A stretch of 15,842 nucleotides of DNA from an uncultured bacterium. GTDB lineage: Bacteria; Oederibacteriota; PGYV01; CAILUR01. The stretch lies in assembly GCA_903837445.1 (NCBI GenBank), contig CAILUR010000250.1:1-15842 (forward strand), given 5' to 3'. Shown here piece after piece: positions 1 through 6,740 of this stretch (positions are counted from its first letter, which is position 1; each line of letters starts with the position of its first letter). The notes under the pieces were generated by a model. It saw only the letters and a list, made by a program, of their open reading frames with translations, was not told the origin of the DNA and ran no database searches. The translations under genes and the position numbers were made by a program.

Positions 1-1
1 T

Positions 2-124
2 AAAAAAAATGACTTAAAACGGGCCTATGAAATGTGGCCTGTGGAAAAACCATCGGAGTTTGAAAAAGCAGGGTTGAAAAGCAGTGGCAGTTATATGTGG
101 GCAATATTGAATACAATAATATAA
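2..124 (+). CDS. 3' end of an unidentified gene (partial)
   Basis: An open frame enters from the left edge in frame 2 and runs 40 codons to TAA at 122-124. The visible C-terminus is basic and then aromatic or hydrophobic, ending with residues SGSYMWAILNTII. I do not recognise the family from so short a piece. Its codon use (AAA, GAA, ATA) looks like the neighbours, and it is the only frame of the three forward ones that stays open through this stretch. No T-rich hairpin follows the stop, so no terminator is visible. The next gene has its own promoter. Confidence 0.55.
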   Translation, partial: KKNDLKRAYEMWPVEKPSEFEKAGLKSSGSYMWAILNTII

Positions 125-169
125 TATTTTGGTATTTGTGAAGTAGCCGATTTCTTCCTATCAAATCAT

Positions 170-197
170 TTGAAATAAACAAAAAAAGTTATATAAT
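170..197 (+). promoter_or_regulatory. sigma70-like promoter for the SUI1-domain gene
   Basis: The -35 is TTGAAA (170-175) and the -10 is a perfect TATAAT (192-197), with a 16-nt spacer. Transcription would begin near 204, leaving a leader of about 38 nt before the ATG at 242. A 13-nt palindrome (161-173, TCAAAT-C-ATTTGA) overlaps the -35 hexamer and could be an operator. Confidence 0.65.
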
Positions 198-230
198 ACC
201 TTTATAGCATATAGATATTATTTAATGCAT

Positions 231-236
231 AAAAGG
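231..236 (+). promoter_or_regulatory. RBS deciding the start of the SUI1-domain gene
   Basis: AAAAGG lies 5 nt upstream of ATG 242. It overlaps the alternative GTG at 236, so that GTG cannot use it. This favours the 81-residue product. Confidence 0.6.
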
Positions 237-241
237 TGTTT

Positions 242-487
242 ATGACTGAAAAATTATTTTCAAATAATCCACAATCGCCAAAACCCAAGGTCCGACTTGA
301 AAACCGAAAAGGTAAAAAAGTGACACTTATAAGCGGTCTGCAGACCTATGGCGAGCCACGGCTAAAACTTATCGCCTCTGAACTCAAAACCTTTTTGGGG
401 GCTGGCGGTACAGTAAAAAATGGCGCTATTGAAATACAAGGGGACAAAGTGGACCTGATAAAGAAATGGATAGATAAACAAACATAA
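242..487 (+). CDS. SUI1/YciH-type translation initiation factor homologue
   Basis: This is an 81-residue protein of the SUI1 (eIF1/YciH) family. Family members bind the small ribosomal subunit near the P site and, in eukaryotes and archaea, act in start-codon selection. The bacterial YciH role is less certain. The SUI1 core fills about residues 20-78, with the typical glycine-rich stretch GAGGTVKNGAIEIQGD near residues 52-67. The N-terminal 18 residues are a short basic, proline-containing tail. Length is normal to slightly short for bacterial members. A GTG at 236 would add two residues, but the Shine-Dalgarno AAAAGG (231-236) overlaps it and sits 5 nt before the ATG at 242, so the ATG is preferred. 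It has its own promoter and lies directly upstream of an ABC-F ATPase gene that also acts on ribosomes. Confidence 0.85.
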   Translation: MTEKLFSNNPQSPKPKVRLENRKGKKVTLISGLQTYGEPRLKLIASELKTFLGAGGTVKNGAIEIQGDKVDLIKKWIDKQT

Positions 488-515
488 AAGCACTTCTTAC
501 GGCATAAAAAGGTGT

Positions 516-544
516 TTGCCTTGTGTGTGTAAAAAGCGTATAAT
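516..544 (+). promoter_or_regulatory. sigma70-like promoter for the ABC-F gene
   Basis: TTGCCT (516-521), a 17-nt spacer and a perfect TATAAT (539-544). Transcription would start near 551, giving a leader of about 60 nt that contains the inverted repeat at 560-583. A second TATAAT at 570-575 has no -35 at a usable distance (TTGAAA at 552-557 is only 12 nt away). Confidence 0.6.
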
Positions 545-559
545 CTCAAAGTTGAAAAA

Positions 560-583
560 GTCAAAAGTATATAATGTTTTGAC
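560..583 (+). repeat. inverted repeat in the ABC-F leader
   Basis: Perfect 7-nt arms GTCAAAA (560-566) and TTTTGAC (577-583) flank a 10-nt AT-rich centre that includes a TATAAT. It lies after the predicted transcription start and before the RBS, so it could act as an RNA hairpin in the leader or as a DNA operator. The stem is AT-rich and would be only moderately stable. Confidence 0.4.
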
Positions 584-611
584 AATATAAAAATGGAAAG
601 AGGATATTAAA

Positions 612-2414
612 ATGATTCAGATAAATGATTTGTCTTTAGGGTTTGGAGGACAGGAAGTCCTTGATGATATTAGTTTTAATATACATAGTGGGGAGCGCAT
701 AGGGCTGGTCGGGCGCAATGGCTCTGGCAAGACCTCTTTATTTAAACTCATTACTGGCGAATTGAAAACAGATGAAGGCAGGATATTTATTCCGAAAAAC
801 TACACCATCGGATACCTAAAACAGCATTTGCATTTTACTGAACCCAGTGTTTTGCTTGAGGCCTGTTTGGGGTTGCAGGAAGAAGAAAAAGACCAGATAT
901 GGAAAGCGGAAAAGATATTGACAGGACTTGGTTTTACGGATGAAGAATTTGAAAAATCTCCAGCTTTGTTTTCTGGCGGCTTTCAGGTCCGCTTGAATTT
1001 GGCAAAAGTTTTGCTGGCGGAACCGCATTTACTCTTGCTGGATGAACCTACGAATTATATGGATATCATTTCTATACGCTGGCTCGCTAAGTTTCTAAAA
1101 CAGCGCGATAATGAACTTATGATAATAACGCATGATAGGGATTTTATGAACAGCGTCACGACTCATACCCTGGCGATACACCGCAAAAAAATCAAAAAAA
1201 TAGAAGGGGATACGACAAAACTTTTTGAACAGATAGCGGTGGAAGAAGAGGTTTATGAAAAGACCCGTCAAAAAGACGAAAAAATACGCAAGGAAACTAC
1301 TGACTTCATAAATAGGTTTCGTTCTTCAGCGGCCCGCGCGACGCTTGTGCAGTCCAGAGTTAAATCGCTGGAAAAAATGGGCAAAAAAGAAGAGCTGGGA
1401 AGAATAGCGGAACTGGGCTTTAAGTTTAACTCACTGGTTTTTGAGGCGCAGTCCCCATTGCGTGTGGAGAATCTCTCTTTTGGTTACACTCCAGACCGCA
1501 TTCTGATTCAGGGGCTCACCATAGATATAGATAAAAAAGATCGCATTTGTGTCATAGGAAAAAATGGTAAAGGAAAATCGACCTTGTTACGGTTACTCGC
1601 TGGCGAACTTGAGCCACAGACGGGAACGGTAAAACGGCATCCGATATGTAGTATGGGATATTTTGGACAGACAAATATAGAACGCTTAAATCCGGAAAAC
1701 TCCGTAGATCAGGAATTGGGAATGGTGAGACCGGATATGAACTATAGTGATATCCGAAAGGTTTGTGGGGCAATGATGTTTTCGGGTGATGCAGCTTTGA
1801 AAAAAGTTTCAGTATTGTCTGGTGGGGAAAAAAGCCGCGTGTCGTTGGGAAAAATACTGCTCAATCCAACAAATCTACTACTTTTGGATGAACCGACCAA
1901 TCACTTGGATATAGAATCGTGCGATTCTATGATAGTGGCCTTGGATGAATTTCCAGGGGCGGTAGTGATAGTCACTCATAGTGAAATGTTTTTGCATCAT
2001 TTGGCAAATAGACTGATTATATTTAACGAAGATAAAGTTTTTGTTTTTGAAGGGTCCTATCAGGAGTTTTTAGATAAGATAGGGTGGGAACCAGAAATAA
2101 AAAAAACAAAGAAAGAAAAGAAACCTGAAAAAAATGAGCAGGATATGGAAGCCCTGACAGCGGTATATAATAAACAGCGCAAAGCTCTGCTGGGAAAAAT
2201 AGAAAAGATAGAAAAAGATATAGACCAAACTGAAACCCTATTGGAAGCTGCAAATATGGAACTGGCGCAAGCATATGAAAAAAAAGCCGCAGGGCCGAAA
2301 CTTCAGGAACTGCAAAGTAAGAGTGGAGAATACCAAGCCCTGATAGATGGCAAGGATTTGGAACTTGAAAAATTGATAGCAGAACTGGATGTGTTGGACA
2401 AGAAAAAACCTTAA
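612..2414 (+). CDS. ABC-F family ATPase (ribosome-associated)
   Basis: A 600-residue protein with two ABC ATPase domains and no membrane segments, as in ABC-F proteins. These bind the ribosomal E site and modulate translation or protect ribosomes. Domain 1 has Walker A GRNGSGKTS (34-42), signature FSGGF (120-124) and Walker B with D144-E145. The interdomain linker (about 200-275) has the charged helix with SSAARATLVQSR expected of the family. Domain 2 has Walker A GKNGKGKST (316-324), signature LSGGE (402-406) and Walker B with D426-E427 in DEPTNHLD. A C-terminal Lys/Glu-rich coiled coil follows (about 505-597). The first site departs from consensus (FSGG for LSGG, NYMD for NHLD), a common asymmetry. 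The layout suggests a Uup/YdiF/YheS-like housekeeping member rather than a dedicated antibiotic-resistance type, but that cannot be settled here. Start ATG 612 has the SD AGAGGA 7 nt upstream. Confidence 0.9.
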   Translation: MIQINDLSLGFGGQEVLDDISFNIHSGERIGLVGRNGSGKTSLFKLITGELKTDEGRIFIPKNYTIGYLKQHLHFTEPSVLLEACLGLQEEEKDQIWKAEKILTGLGFTDEEFEKSPALFSGGFQVRLNLAKVLLAEPHLLLLDEPTNYMDIISIRWLAKFLKQRDNELMIITHDRDFMNSVTTHTLAIHRKKIKKIEGDTTKLFEQIAVEEEVYEKTRQKDEKIRKETTDFINRFRSSAARATLVQSRVKSLEKMGKKEELGRIAELGFKFNSLVFEAQSPLRVENLSFGYTPDRILIQGLTIDIDKKDRICVIGKNGKGKSTLLRLLAGELEPQTGTVKRHPICSMGYFGQTNIERLNPENSVDQELGMVRPDMNYSDIRKVCGAMMFSGDAALKKVSVLSGGEKSRVSLGKILLNPTNLLLLDEPTNHLDIESCDSMIVALDEFPGAVVIVTHSEMFLHHLANRLIIFNEDKVFVFEGSYQEFLDKIGWEPEIKKTKKEKKPEKNEQDMEALTAVYNKQRKALLGKIEKIEKDIDQTETLLEAANMELAQAYEKKAAGPKLQELQSKSGEYQALIDGKDLELEKLIAELDVLDKKKP

Positions 2415-2436
2415 AGATAGTGGAAACTGTTCTGCG

Positions 2437-2465
2437 TTGACCATTATAGAAAGGTATGCTAATCT
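2437..2465 (+). promoter_or_regulatory. possible promoter for the DUF1846 gene
   Basis: TTGACC (2437-2442), a 17-nt spacer and a weak -10 TAATCT (2460-2465) preceded by an extended TGC (2457-2459). The strong -35 and the TGN partly offset the poor -10. This is a candidate only. Confidence 0.35.
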
Positions 2466-2504
2466 AAAATTTAAGAGTGACAAATAGTTTCGAAAAGGGG
2501 ACAT

Positions 2505-4019
2505 ATGATTGAAAAAAAGGGTTTTGACAATGAAAAGTATCTCACCGAACAAACTGCCGCTATTTTAGAAAGAGTAAAAAAATTCAATAATAAATTATAT
2601 TTAGAATTTGGCGGAAAACTTATGTTTGATTATCATGCGGCGCGTGTGCTACCGGGCTATGATCCAAATGTTAAAATAAGACTTCTACAAAAATTAAAAG
2701 ACCAAGCTGGTATTTTAATAGCCATTTACGCTGGGGCGATAGAGAGAAAAAAAATAAGAGCTGATTTTGGAATAACTTATGACGCAGATGTGATGAAACT
2801 GATTGATGAATTAAAAGAATTGGGACTCGATGTGATAGGCGTGGTTATTACGCGTTTTGAAGGGCAACCCGCAGCACAACTTTTTAAAAACAAACTTGAA
2901 AGGCGCGGTGTAAAAGTGTACACGCATAAGTTTACTAAAGGGTATCCCACGGATGTGGATCTCATAGTGAGCGATGCGGGCTACGGAGAAAATGATTATA
3001 TTGAAACAGACAAACCGCTTGTAGTAGTGACGGGGCCAGGACCTAACAGTGGCAAACTTGCTACTTGTCTGTCACAGATTTATCACGACCACAAAAAAGG
3101 AATAAAGGCCAGTTACGCAAAGTTTGAAACTTTTCCAATTTGGAATCTGCCATTGAAACATCCTGTAAATGTGGCGTATGAAGCGGCGACCGCTGATTTG
3201 AAAGATGTAAACTTGATAGATCCTTTTCATTTGACTGCCTACAATAAGATTACCGTAAATTATAATAGGGATGTGGATTGCTTTCCAGTCATTGCGAGAA
3301 TATTAAAAAAACTTATGGGGGAAGATGTCTACAAATCTCCTACGGATATGGGCGTAAATATGGCAGGCTTTGGAATTGTGGACGATGAGGTGTGCAAAGC
3401 AGCCGCAAAACAAGAAATCATACGCAGATATTTTAGGTATAAGTGTGAATATCTGATAGGGTTGGTGGATGAAGAGTGTGTCCAAAGAATCACCCTGCTC
3501 ATGAAAGAAATTGGGGTGGTGGAAGAAGATAGAGTGGTGGTAAGCGAGGCAAGAAAAGTTGCCGTTGAACTTGAAAAAAAGGGTAAAGGAAACGAAGGGG
3601 TGTTCTGCGGGGCAGCCATAGAACTCAAAGATGGCACGATTATTACGGGAAAAAACTCACATCTTATGCATGCCACTGCCAGCGTAATTCTTAATGCAAT
3701 AAAACATTTGTCACAAGTGCCGGATCACCTGCATTTGTTGTCCCCAAATATTATCGAAGCCATAGGAAAATTTAAAAAAGAAATTCTGGGAAAGAAAACA
3801 GTAAGTCTTGATCTTGAAGAGACCTTGATTGCTTTGAGTATAAGCGCGACTTCAAATCCTACCGCACAGTTGGCAACGGATAAACTGAAAGAATTGTCGC
3901 GCTGCGAGCTTCATGCCACTCACATACCTACCCCAGGCGACGAACTGGGACTTAAAAGGCTTGGGATTAACCTTACCTGTGATCCAAATTTTTCCACTAC
4001 AAGTCTTTTTATTTCCTGA
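2505..4019 (+). CDS. DUF1846 / UPF0371 family protein
   Basis: A 504-residue cytosolic protein that matches the UPF0371 (DUF1846) family along its whole length, as I remember it. Recognisable stretches are the N-terminal LYLEFGGKLMFDYHAARVLPG (two parts, about residues 31-51), YAGAIERKKIRADFGITYD near 75-93, KGYPTDVDLIVSDAGYG, and VVVTGPGPNSGKLATCLSQ, followed by KFETFPIWNLPLKHPVNVAYE and SPTDMGVN. The glycine-rich GPGPNSGK resembles a phosphate-binding loop, but it is not a classical Walker A by spacing and its function is not established. No signal peptide or membrane segment is seen. ATG 2505 has a strong SD (AAAAGGGG, about 2494-2501). The family is well conserved but, to my knowledge, has no assigned reaction. 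It is best known from Firmicutes and Actinobacteria. Confidence 0.88.
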   Translation: MIEKKGFDNEKYLTEQTAAILERVKKFNNKLYLEFGGKLMFDYHAARVLPGYDPNVKIRLLQKLKDQAGILIAIYAGAIERKKIRADFGITYDADVMKLIDELKELGLDVIGVVITRFEGQPAAQLFKNKLERRGVKVYTHKFTKGYPTDVDLIVSDAGYGENDYIETDKPLVVVTGPGPNSGKLATCLSQIYHDHKKGIKASYAKFETFPIWNLPLKHPVNVAYEAATADLKDVNLIDPFHLTAYNKITVNYNRDVDCFPVIARILKKLMGEDVYKSPTDMGVNMAGFGIVDDEVCKAAAKQEIIRRYFRYKCEYLIGLVDEECVQRITLLMKEIGVVEEDRVVVSEARKVAVELEKKGKGNEGVFCGAAIELKDGTIITGKNSHLMHATASVILNAIKHLSQVPDHLHLLSPNIIEAIGKFKKEILGKKTVSLDLEETLIALSISATSNPTAQLATDKLKELSRCELHATHIPTPGDELGLKRLGINLTCDPNFSTTSLFIS

Positions 4020-4045
4020 AAAGTATAAATTAATTTTAGTATAAT
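4016..4045 (+). promoter_or_regulatory. promoter for the small beta-barrel gene
   Basis: CTGAAA (4016-4021), an 18-nt spacer and a perfect TATAAT (4040-4045). The -35 overlaps the DUF1846 stop codon. The leader would be about 18 nt, ending in the SD GTGAGG (about 4058-4063). Confidence 0.5.
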
Positions 4046-4068
4046 AAAAATTAAAAAGTGAGGTCTAT

Positions 4069-4539
4069 ATGAAAAAAATTCTGCTTTTTGTTTTATTGAT
4101 TTTGACTTTATTTGGGAGTTCGACTTTTGCCTGGAAAAAAGATGTGGGACTTGGAATTGTGCTGGGAGTACCTTCGGGAATAACCGCGAAATTCTGGCAG
4201 TCGGAAGAGACAGCAATTGATGCGGCTGCGACCTGGGGGTGGGGCATAATGGAAGTACAGGGGGATTATATTTGGCACAGGTTTGATATGGTAAAAGTGG
4301 AGTCAGGTAGTCTTCCGCTATATATAGGCGCAGGGGCGTATGCGGGTTTTTGGACAAACGGAAATTGGCACGGAAGAGCGGAAGTGGGACTGAGAATGCC
4401 TATAGGACTTGCGTATCTTTTTACTGATTCTCCACTTGAAATATTTTTAGAAGTGGCACCAAGCTTAAGTATTAGTCCGGCAGTGGGGCTTAGTGTGGGT
4501 GGTGGAATTGGCGCGAGATATTATTTAGGGAATAATTAA
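4069..4539 (+). CDS. secreted small beta-barrel protein, DUF3996-like
   Basis: A 156-residue protein with a clear Sec signal peptide: MKK, a hydrophobic core, then cleavage after SSTFA at about residue 21. The mature part (about 135 residues) alternates glycine, aromatic and hydrophobic residues and ends in ARYYLGNN, as in small outer-membrane barrels. The start of the mature part (LGIVLGVPSGITAKFW, then AIDAAATWGW) and the later RMPIGLAYLF and PLEIFLEVAPSL segments resemble the DUF3996/BAPKO_0422-type barrels known from spirochaetes and other diderms. That assignment is from memory and not searched. Role unknown; outer-membrane location is inferred. It has its own promoter and a weak terminator after the stop, so it is probably monocistronic. 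Confidence 0.7.
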   Translation: MKKILLFVLLILTLFGSSTFAWKKDVGLGIVLGVPSGITAKFWQSEETAIDAAATWGWGIMEVQGDYIWHRFDMVKVESGSLPLYIGAGAYAGFWTNGNWHGRAEVGLRMPIGLAYLFTDSPLEIFLEVAPSLSISPAVGLSVGGGIGARYYLGNN

Positions 4540-4542
4540 ACG

Positions 4543-4566
4543 AACATTTGGGAGTAGTGTTTTTTT
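4543..4566 (+). terminator. weak intrinsic terminator after the beta-barrel gene
   Basis: AACATT (4543-4548) can pair with AGTGTT (4556-4561), 6 bp with one G-U, around a 7-nt loop. Five more T follow (4562-4566). It starts 3 nt after the stop codon. The stem is weak, so efficiency is doubtful. Confidence 0.35.
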
Positions 4567-4613
4567 AGTTTTGATATATACTTTAGTTGCTGAATTGAAT
4601 TAAAAACATTTTT

Positions 4614-4618
4614 GGGAG
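4614..4618 (+). promoter_or_regulatory. RBS deciding the glgB start
   Basis: GGGAG sits 5 nt before ATG 4624 and overlaps the alternative TTG 4612, which therefore has no SD of its own. The nonamer TTTGGGAGT containing it also occurs at 4547-4555, where no start codon follows. Confidence 0.6.
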
Positions 4619-4623
4619 TTTCT

Positions 4624-6546
4624 ATGGCCGTTGGTAAAGTAGTGTATGGAGTATCCACAATAACCGAAACCGATGTATACCTTTTTAAAGAGGGGAATCA
4701 CTTTCGGCTTTATGACAAACTCGGTTCACATATAAAACAAATAGCAGGCGAATGGGGTACTGATTTTGCCGTCTGGGCGCCAAACGCTAAAAGCGTTTCG
4801 GTTATAGGAAACTTTAACGGTTGGAATCCTGCTGAGCACGCCTTGACAAAAAGGTGGGATGACTCCGGCATATGGGAAGGGTTTATTCCTGGCATAGGTA
4901 AAGGCGAAATATATAAATATCATATAGTTTCAAATGTAGATGATTACCGCGTAGATAAAGGGGACCCGTATTGTTACGCGTGGGAGCTTGCCCCGAAAAC
5001 AGCTTCTGTTATTTGGGATTTGGAATACGACTGGCAGGATGAAGAGTGGCTGGCACAGCGCTGGAAAAAAAATGCGCTTAACGCTCCTATGTCGGTATAT
5101 GAATTGCATTTAGGGTCGTGGAGAAAAACAGGCGATGGCACCGAATCCTTAGGCTATAAAGAACTCGCACATCAGTTGGCTGATTATGTAAAATATATGG
5201 GTTTTACTCATGTGGAACTTATGCCTGTGACCGAGCATCCCTTTTACGGGTCTTGGGGGTATCAGGTGGGAGGCTATTTCGCACCGACCTGTCGTTATGG
5301 CACGCCACAGGACTTTATGTATTTTATGGACCATATGCACAAAAACGGGATAGCGGTTATTATTGACTGGGTGCCTTCGCATTTCCCTACGGATGAGTAT
5401 TCACTTTCATATTTTGATGGCACTCATTTATATGAGCATGCCGATTCCCGTCAAGGGTTTCATCCTGATTGGGGCAGTTATATTTTTAATTATGGCAGAC
5501 ACGAAGTACAAAACTTTCTAATAAGCAATGCGCTTTTTTGGTTGGAAAAATATCATATAGATGGCTTGCGGGTAGATGCTGTGGCATCTATGCTGTATCT
5601 GGATTATTCGCGTAAAGCAGGGGAGTGGATACCGAATAAATATGGCGGCAGAGAAAATCTGGAAGCTGTGGATTTTTTAAAAAGATTTAATGAGACAGTG
5701 TACAAAGAATATCCTGATGTGCAGACGATAGCTGAGGAATCCACTTCGTGGCCTATGGTCACCAGACCGCTTTACGCAGGTGGGCTTGGCTTTGGTTTGA
5801 AATGGAATATGGGCTGGATGAATGACACGCTTTCGTATATGAGCAAAGATGCGATTTACCGCAAACACCATCAGAACAACCTTACCTTTGCTATGGTATA
5901 TGCTTTTTCTGAAAATTTTGTACTGCCTATTTCCCACGATGAAGTGGTGCATTTAAAAGGGTCGCTTCTAAATAAAATGCCAGGAGATGACTGGCAGAAG
6001 TTTGCAAATCTTCGCGCGTTCTTTGGATATATGTGGATGCACCCCGGAAAAAAACTTCTTTTTATGGGCTGTGAATTTGGCCAGTGGACAGAGTGGAATG
6101 TAAACAAGTCGCTGGATTGGCATTATGCGAGTGCCGACAGACATAGTGGAGTAAAAAAACTCGTAAAAAAACTTAACGAACTGCTGGTATCAGAGCCAGC
6201 GCTTTATATTGGAGATAATGATTATTCTGGTTTTCAGTGGATAGATTGCGGAAATTACGCTGATTCAGTCCTTATATTTATGAGGAAAAACGGACTATTT
6301 ATGGATGATGCCCTTGTAGTGGCGGTAAATATGACCCCAGTGCCGAGAACCAGTTATATGATAGGCGTCCCTGAGGGTGGGTTTTGGGAAGAAATTTTAA
6401 ATACCGATTCTGAAGAATATGGTGGAAGTAATATGGGAAATATGGGCGGAGTGCAATCCTCTGATATTTCTTGGAATGAGCACGGCAGGTCAATCTGCAT
6501 AACGCTACCGCCATTGGCTGTAGTGGTGTTTAAAAGAAAAAAATAA
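4624..6546 (+). CDS. glgB: 1,4-alpha-glucan branching enzyme GlgB
   Basis: GlgB cuts an alpha-1,4 glucan chain and rejoins it by an alpha-1,6 bond, making branch points in glycogen. The product is 640 residues. An N-terminal CBM48 domain (about 25-115, containing VWAPNAKSVSVIGNFNGWN) leads into a GH13 barrel beginning at SVYELHLGSWR. Catalytic residues are in their usual motifs: nucleophile D318 in GLRVDAV, acid/base E371 in AEEST, and D439 in SHDEVVH. The C-terminal beta-domain ends in ITLPPLAVVVFKRKK. The extra N1 domain of long enterobacterial GlgB is absent. A TTG at 4612 would add four residues, but the SD GGGAG (4614-4618) lies 5 nt before ATG 4624, so ATG is preferred. No other glycogen gene is in the window. 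A strong terminator follows, so glgB ends its transcription unit. Confidence 0.97.
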   Translation: MAVGKVVYGVSTITETDVYLFKEGNHFRLYDKLGSHIKQIAGEWGTDFAVWAPNAKSVSVIGNFNGWNPAEHALTKRWDDSGIWEGFIPGIGKGEIYKYHIVSNVDDYRVDKGDPYCYAWELAPKTASVIWDLEYDWQDEEWLAQRWKKNALNAPMSVYELHLGSWRKTGDGTESLGYKELAHQLADYVKYMGFTHVELMPVTEHPFYGSWGYQVGGYFAPTCRYGTPQDFMYFMDHMHKNGIAVIIDWVPSHFPTDEYSLSYFDGTHLYEHADSRQGFHPDWGSYIFNYGRHEVQNFLISNALFWLEKYHIDGLRVDAVASMLYLDYSRKAGEWIPNKYGGRENLEAVDFLKRFNETVYKEYPDVQTIAEESTSWPMVTRPLYAGGLGFGLKWNMGWMNDTLSYMSKDAIYRKHHQNNLTFAMVYAFSENFVLPISHDEVVHLKGSLLNKMPGDDWQKFANLRAFFGYMWMHPGKKLLFMGCEFGQWTEWNVNKSLDWHYASADRHSGVKKLVKKLNELLVSEPALYIGDNDYSGFQWIDCGNYADSVLIFMRKNGLFMDDALVVAVNMTPVPRTSYMIGVPEGGFWEEILNTDSEEYGGSNMGNMGGVQSSDISWNEHGRSICITLPPLAVVVFKRKK

Positions 6547-6566
6547 TGGTTTGTAATAGTTTATTT

Positions 6567-6603
6567 GTCCCCGTAGGGCTTAGGTCCTTAGGGGACTTTT
6601 TTT
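6567..6603 (+). terminator. strong intrinsic terminator after glgB
   Basis: GTCCCC (6567-6572) pairs with GGGGAC (6591-6596). After one bulged G the stem continues with TAGGG (6574-6578) against CCTTA (6586-6590), 5 bp with one G-U, closing on an 8-nt loop. A run of seven T (6597-6603) follows. The GC-rich base of the stem and the uninterrupted T tract make this the best terminator in the window. Confidence 0.85.
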
Positions 6604-6650
6604 ACCTTCGGAACTTCTTTTAGTAATAGGTTTGCTATTACCCCCTTTCC

Positions 6651-6680
6651 TTGACTTCTCTACTGCTTTAATGATAAAAT
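6651..6680 (+). promoter_or_regulatory. promoter of the envelope operon
   Basis: TTGACT (6651-6656), an 18-nt spacer and TAAAAT (6675-6680), with an extended TGA just before the -10. Transcription would begin near 6687. The leader of about 74 nt includes the hairpin at 6705-6740. It lies after the glgB terminator and is the only good promoter before the kds-lpt genes. Confidence 0.65.
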
Positions 6681-6704
6681 AAGTATTGTTAATTATTTGC
6701 TTTA

Positions 6705-6740
6705 TTTGTCCGTCGTGAGACTCGACGGGTCCTTGACAAA
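6705..6740 (+). promoter_or_regulatory. structured 5' leader hairpin of the envelope operon
   Basis: Inner stem CCGTCG (6710-6715) pairs with CGACGG (6723-6728) around a 7-nt loop. Outer stem TTTGT (6705-6709) pairs with ACAAA (6736-6740), leaving GTCCTTG (6729-6735) unpaired on one side. The RBS AGGAG (6749-6753) lies 8 nt beyond and is not itself paired. It has no T tract, so it is not a terminator. I recognise no known riboswitch or leader class. It shares TTTATTTGTCC and GGTCCTT with the glgB terminator region. Confidence 0.5.

Noticed and set aside
570..575. Second TATAAT before the ABC-F gene as a separate promoter
   Set aside because: The only -35-like hexamer nearby (TTGAAA, 552-557) is 12 nt away, too close for sigma70-type recognition. 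The TTGCCT/TATAAT pair at 516-544 is better spaced.
579..584. TTGACA as a -35 for a promoter nearer the ABC-F start
   Set aside because: At 17 nt downstream is the RBS region, with no -10-like hexamer.
593..610. Five-codon ORF (MERGY) ending one nt before the ABC-F start, as a possible leader peptide
   Set aside because: Its ATG has no Shine-Dalgarno sequence, and the SD of the main gene lies within it. It is best explained as chance.
3920..4357. Minus-strand open frame of 145 codons
   Set aside because: It spans the end of the DUF1846 gene, the intergenic gap and the start of the signal-peptide gene, has low-complexity Pro/Ser/Leu content, no RBS and no family resemblance. The + strand genes here are well supported.
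4612..4623. TTG 4612 as the glgB start
   Set aside because: It overlaps the SD that is correctly spaced for ATG 4624, and the extra four residues have no support.
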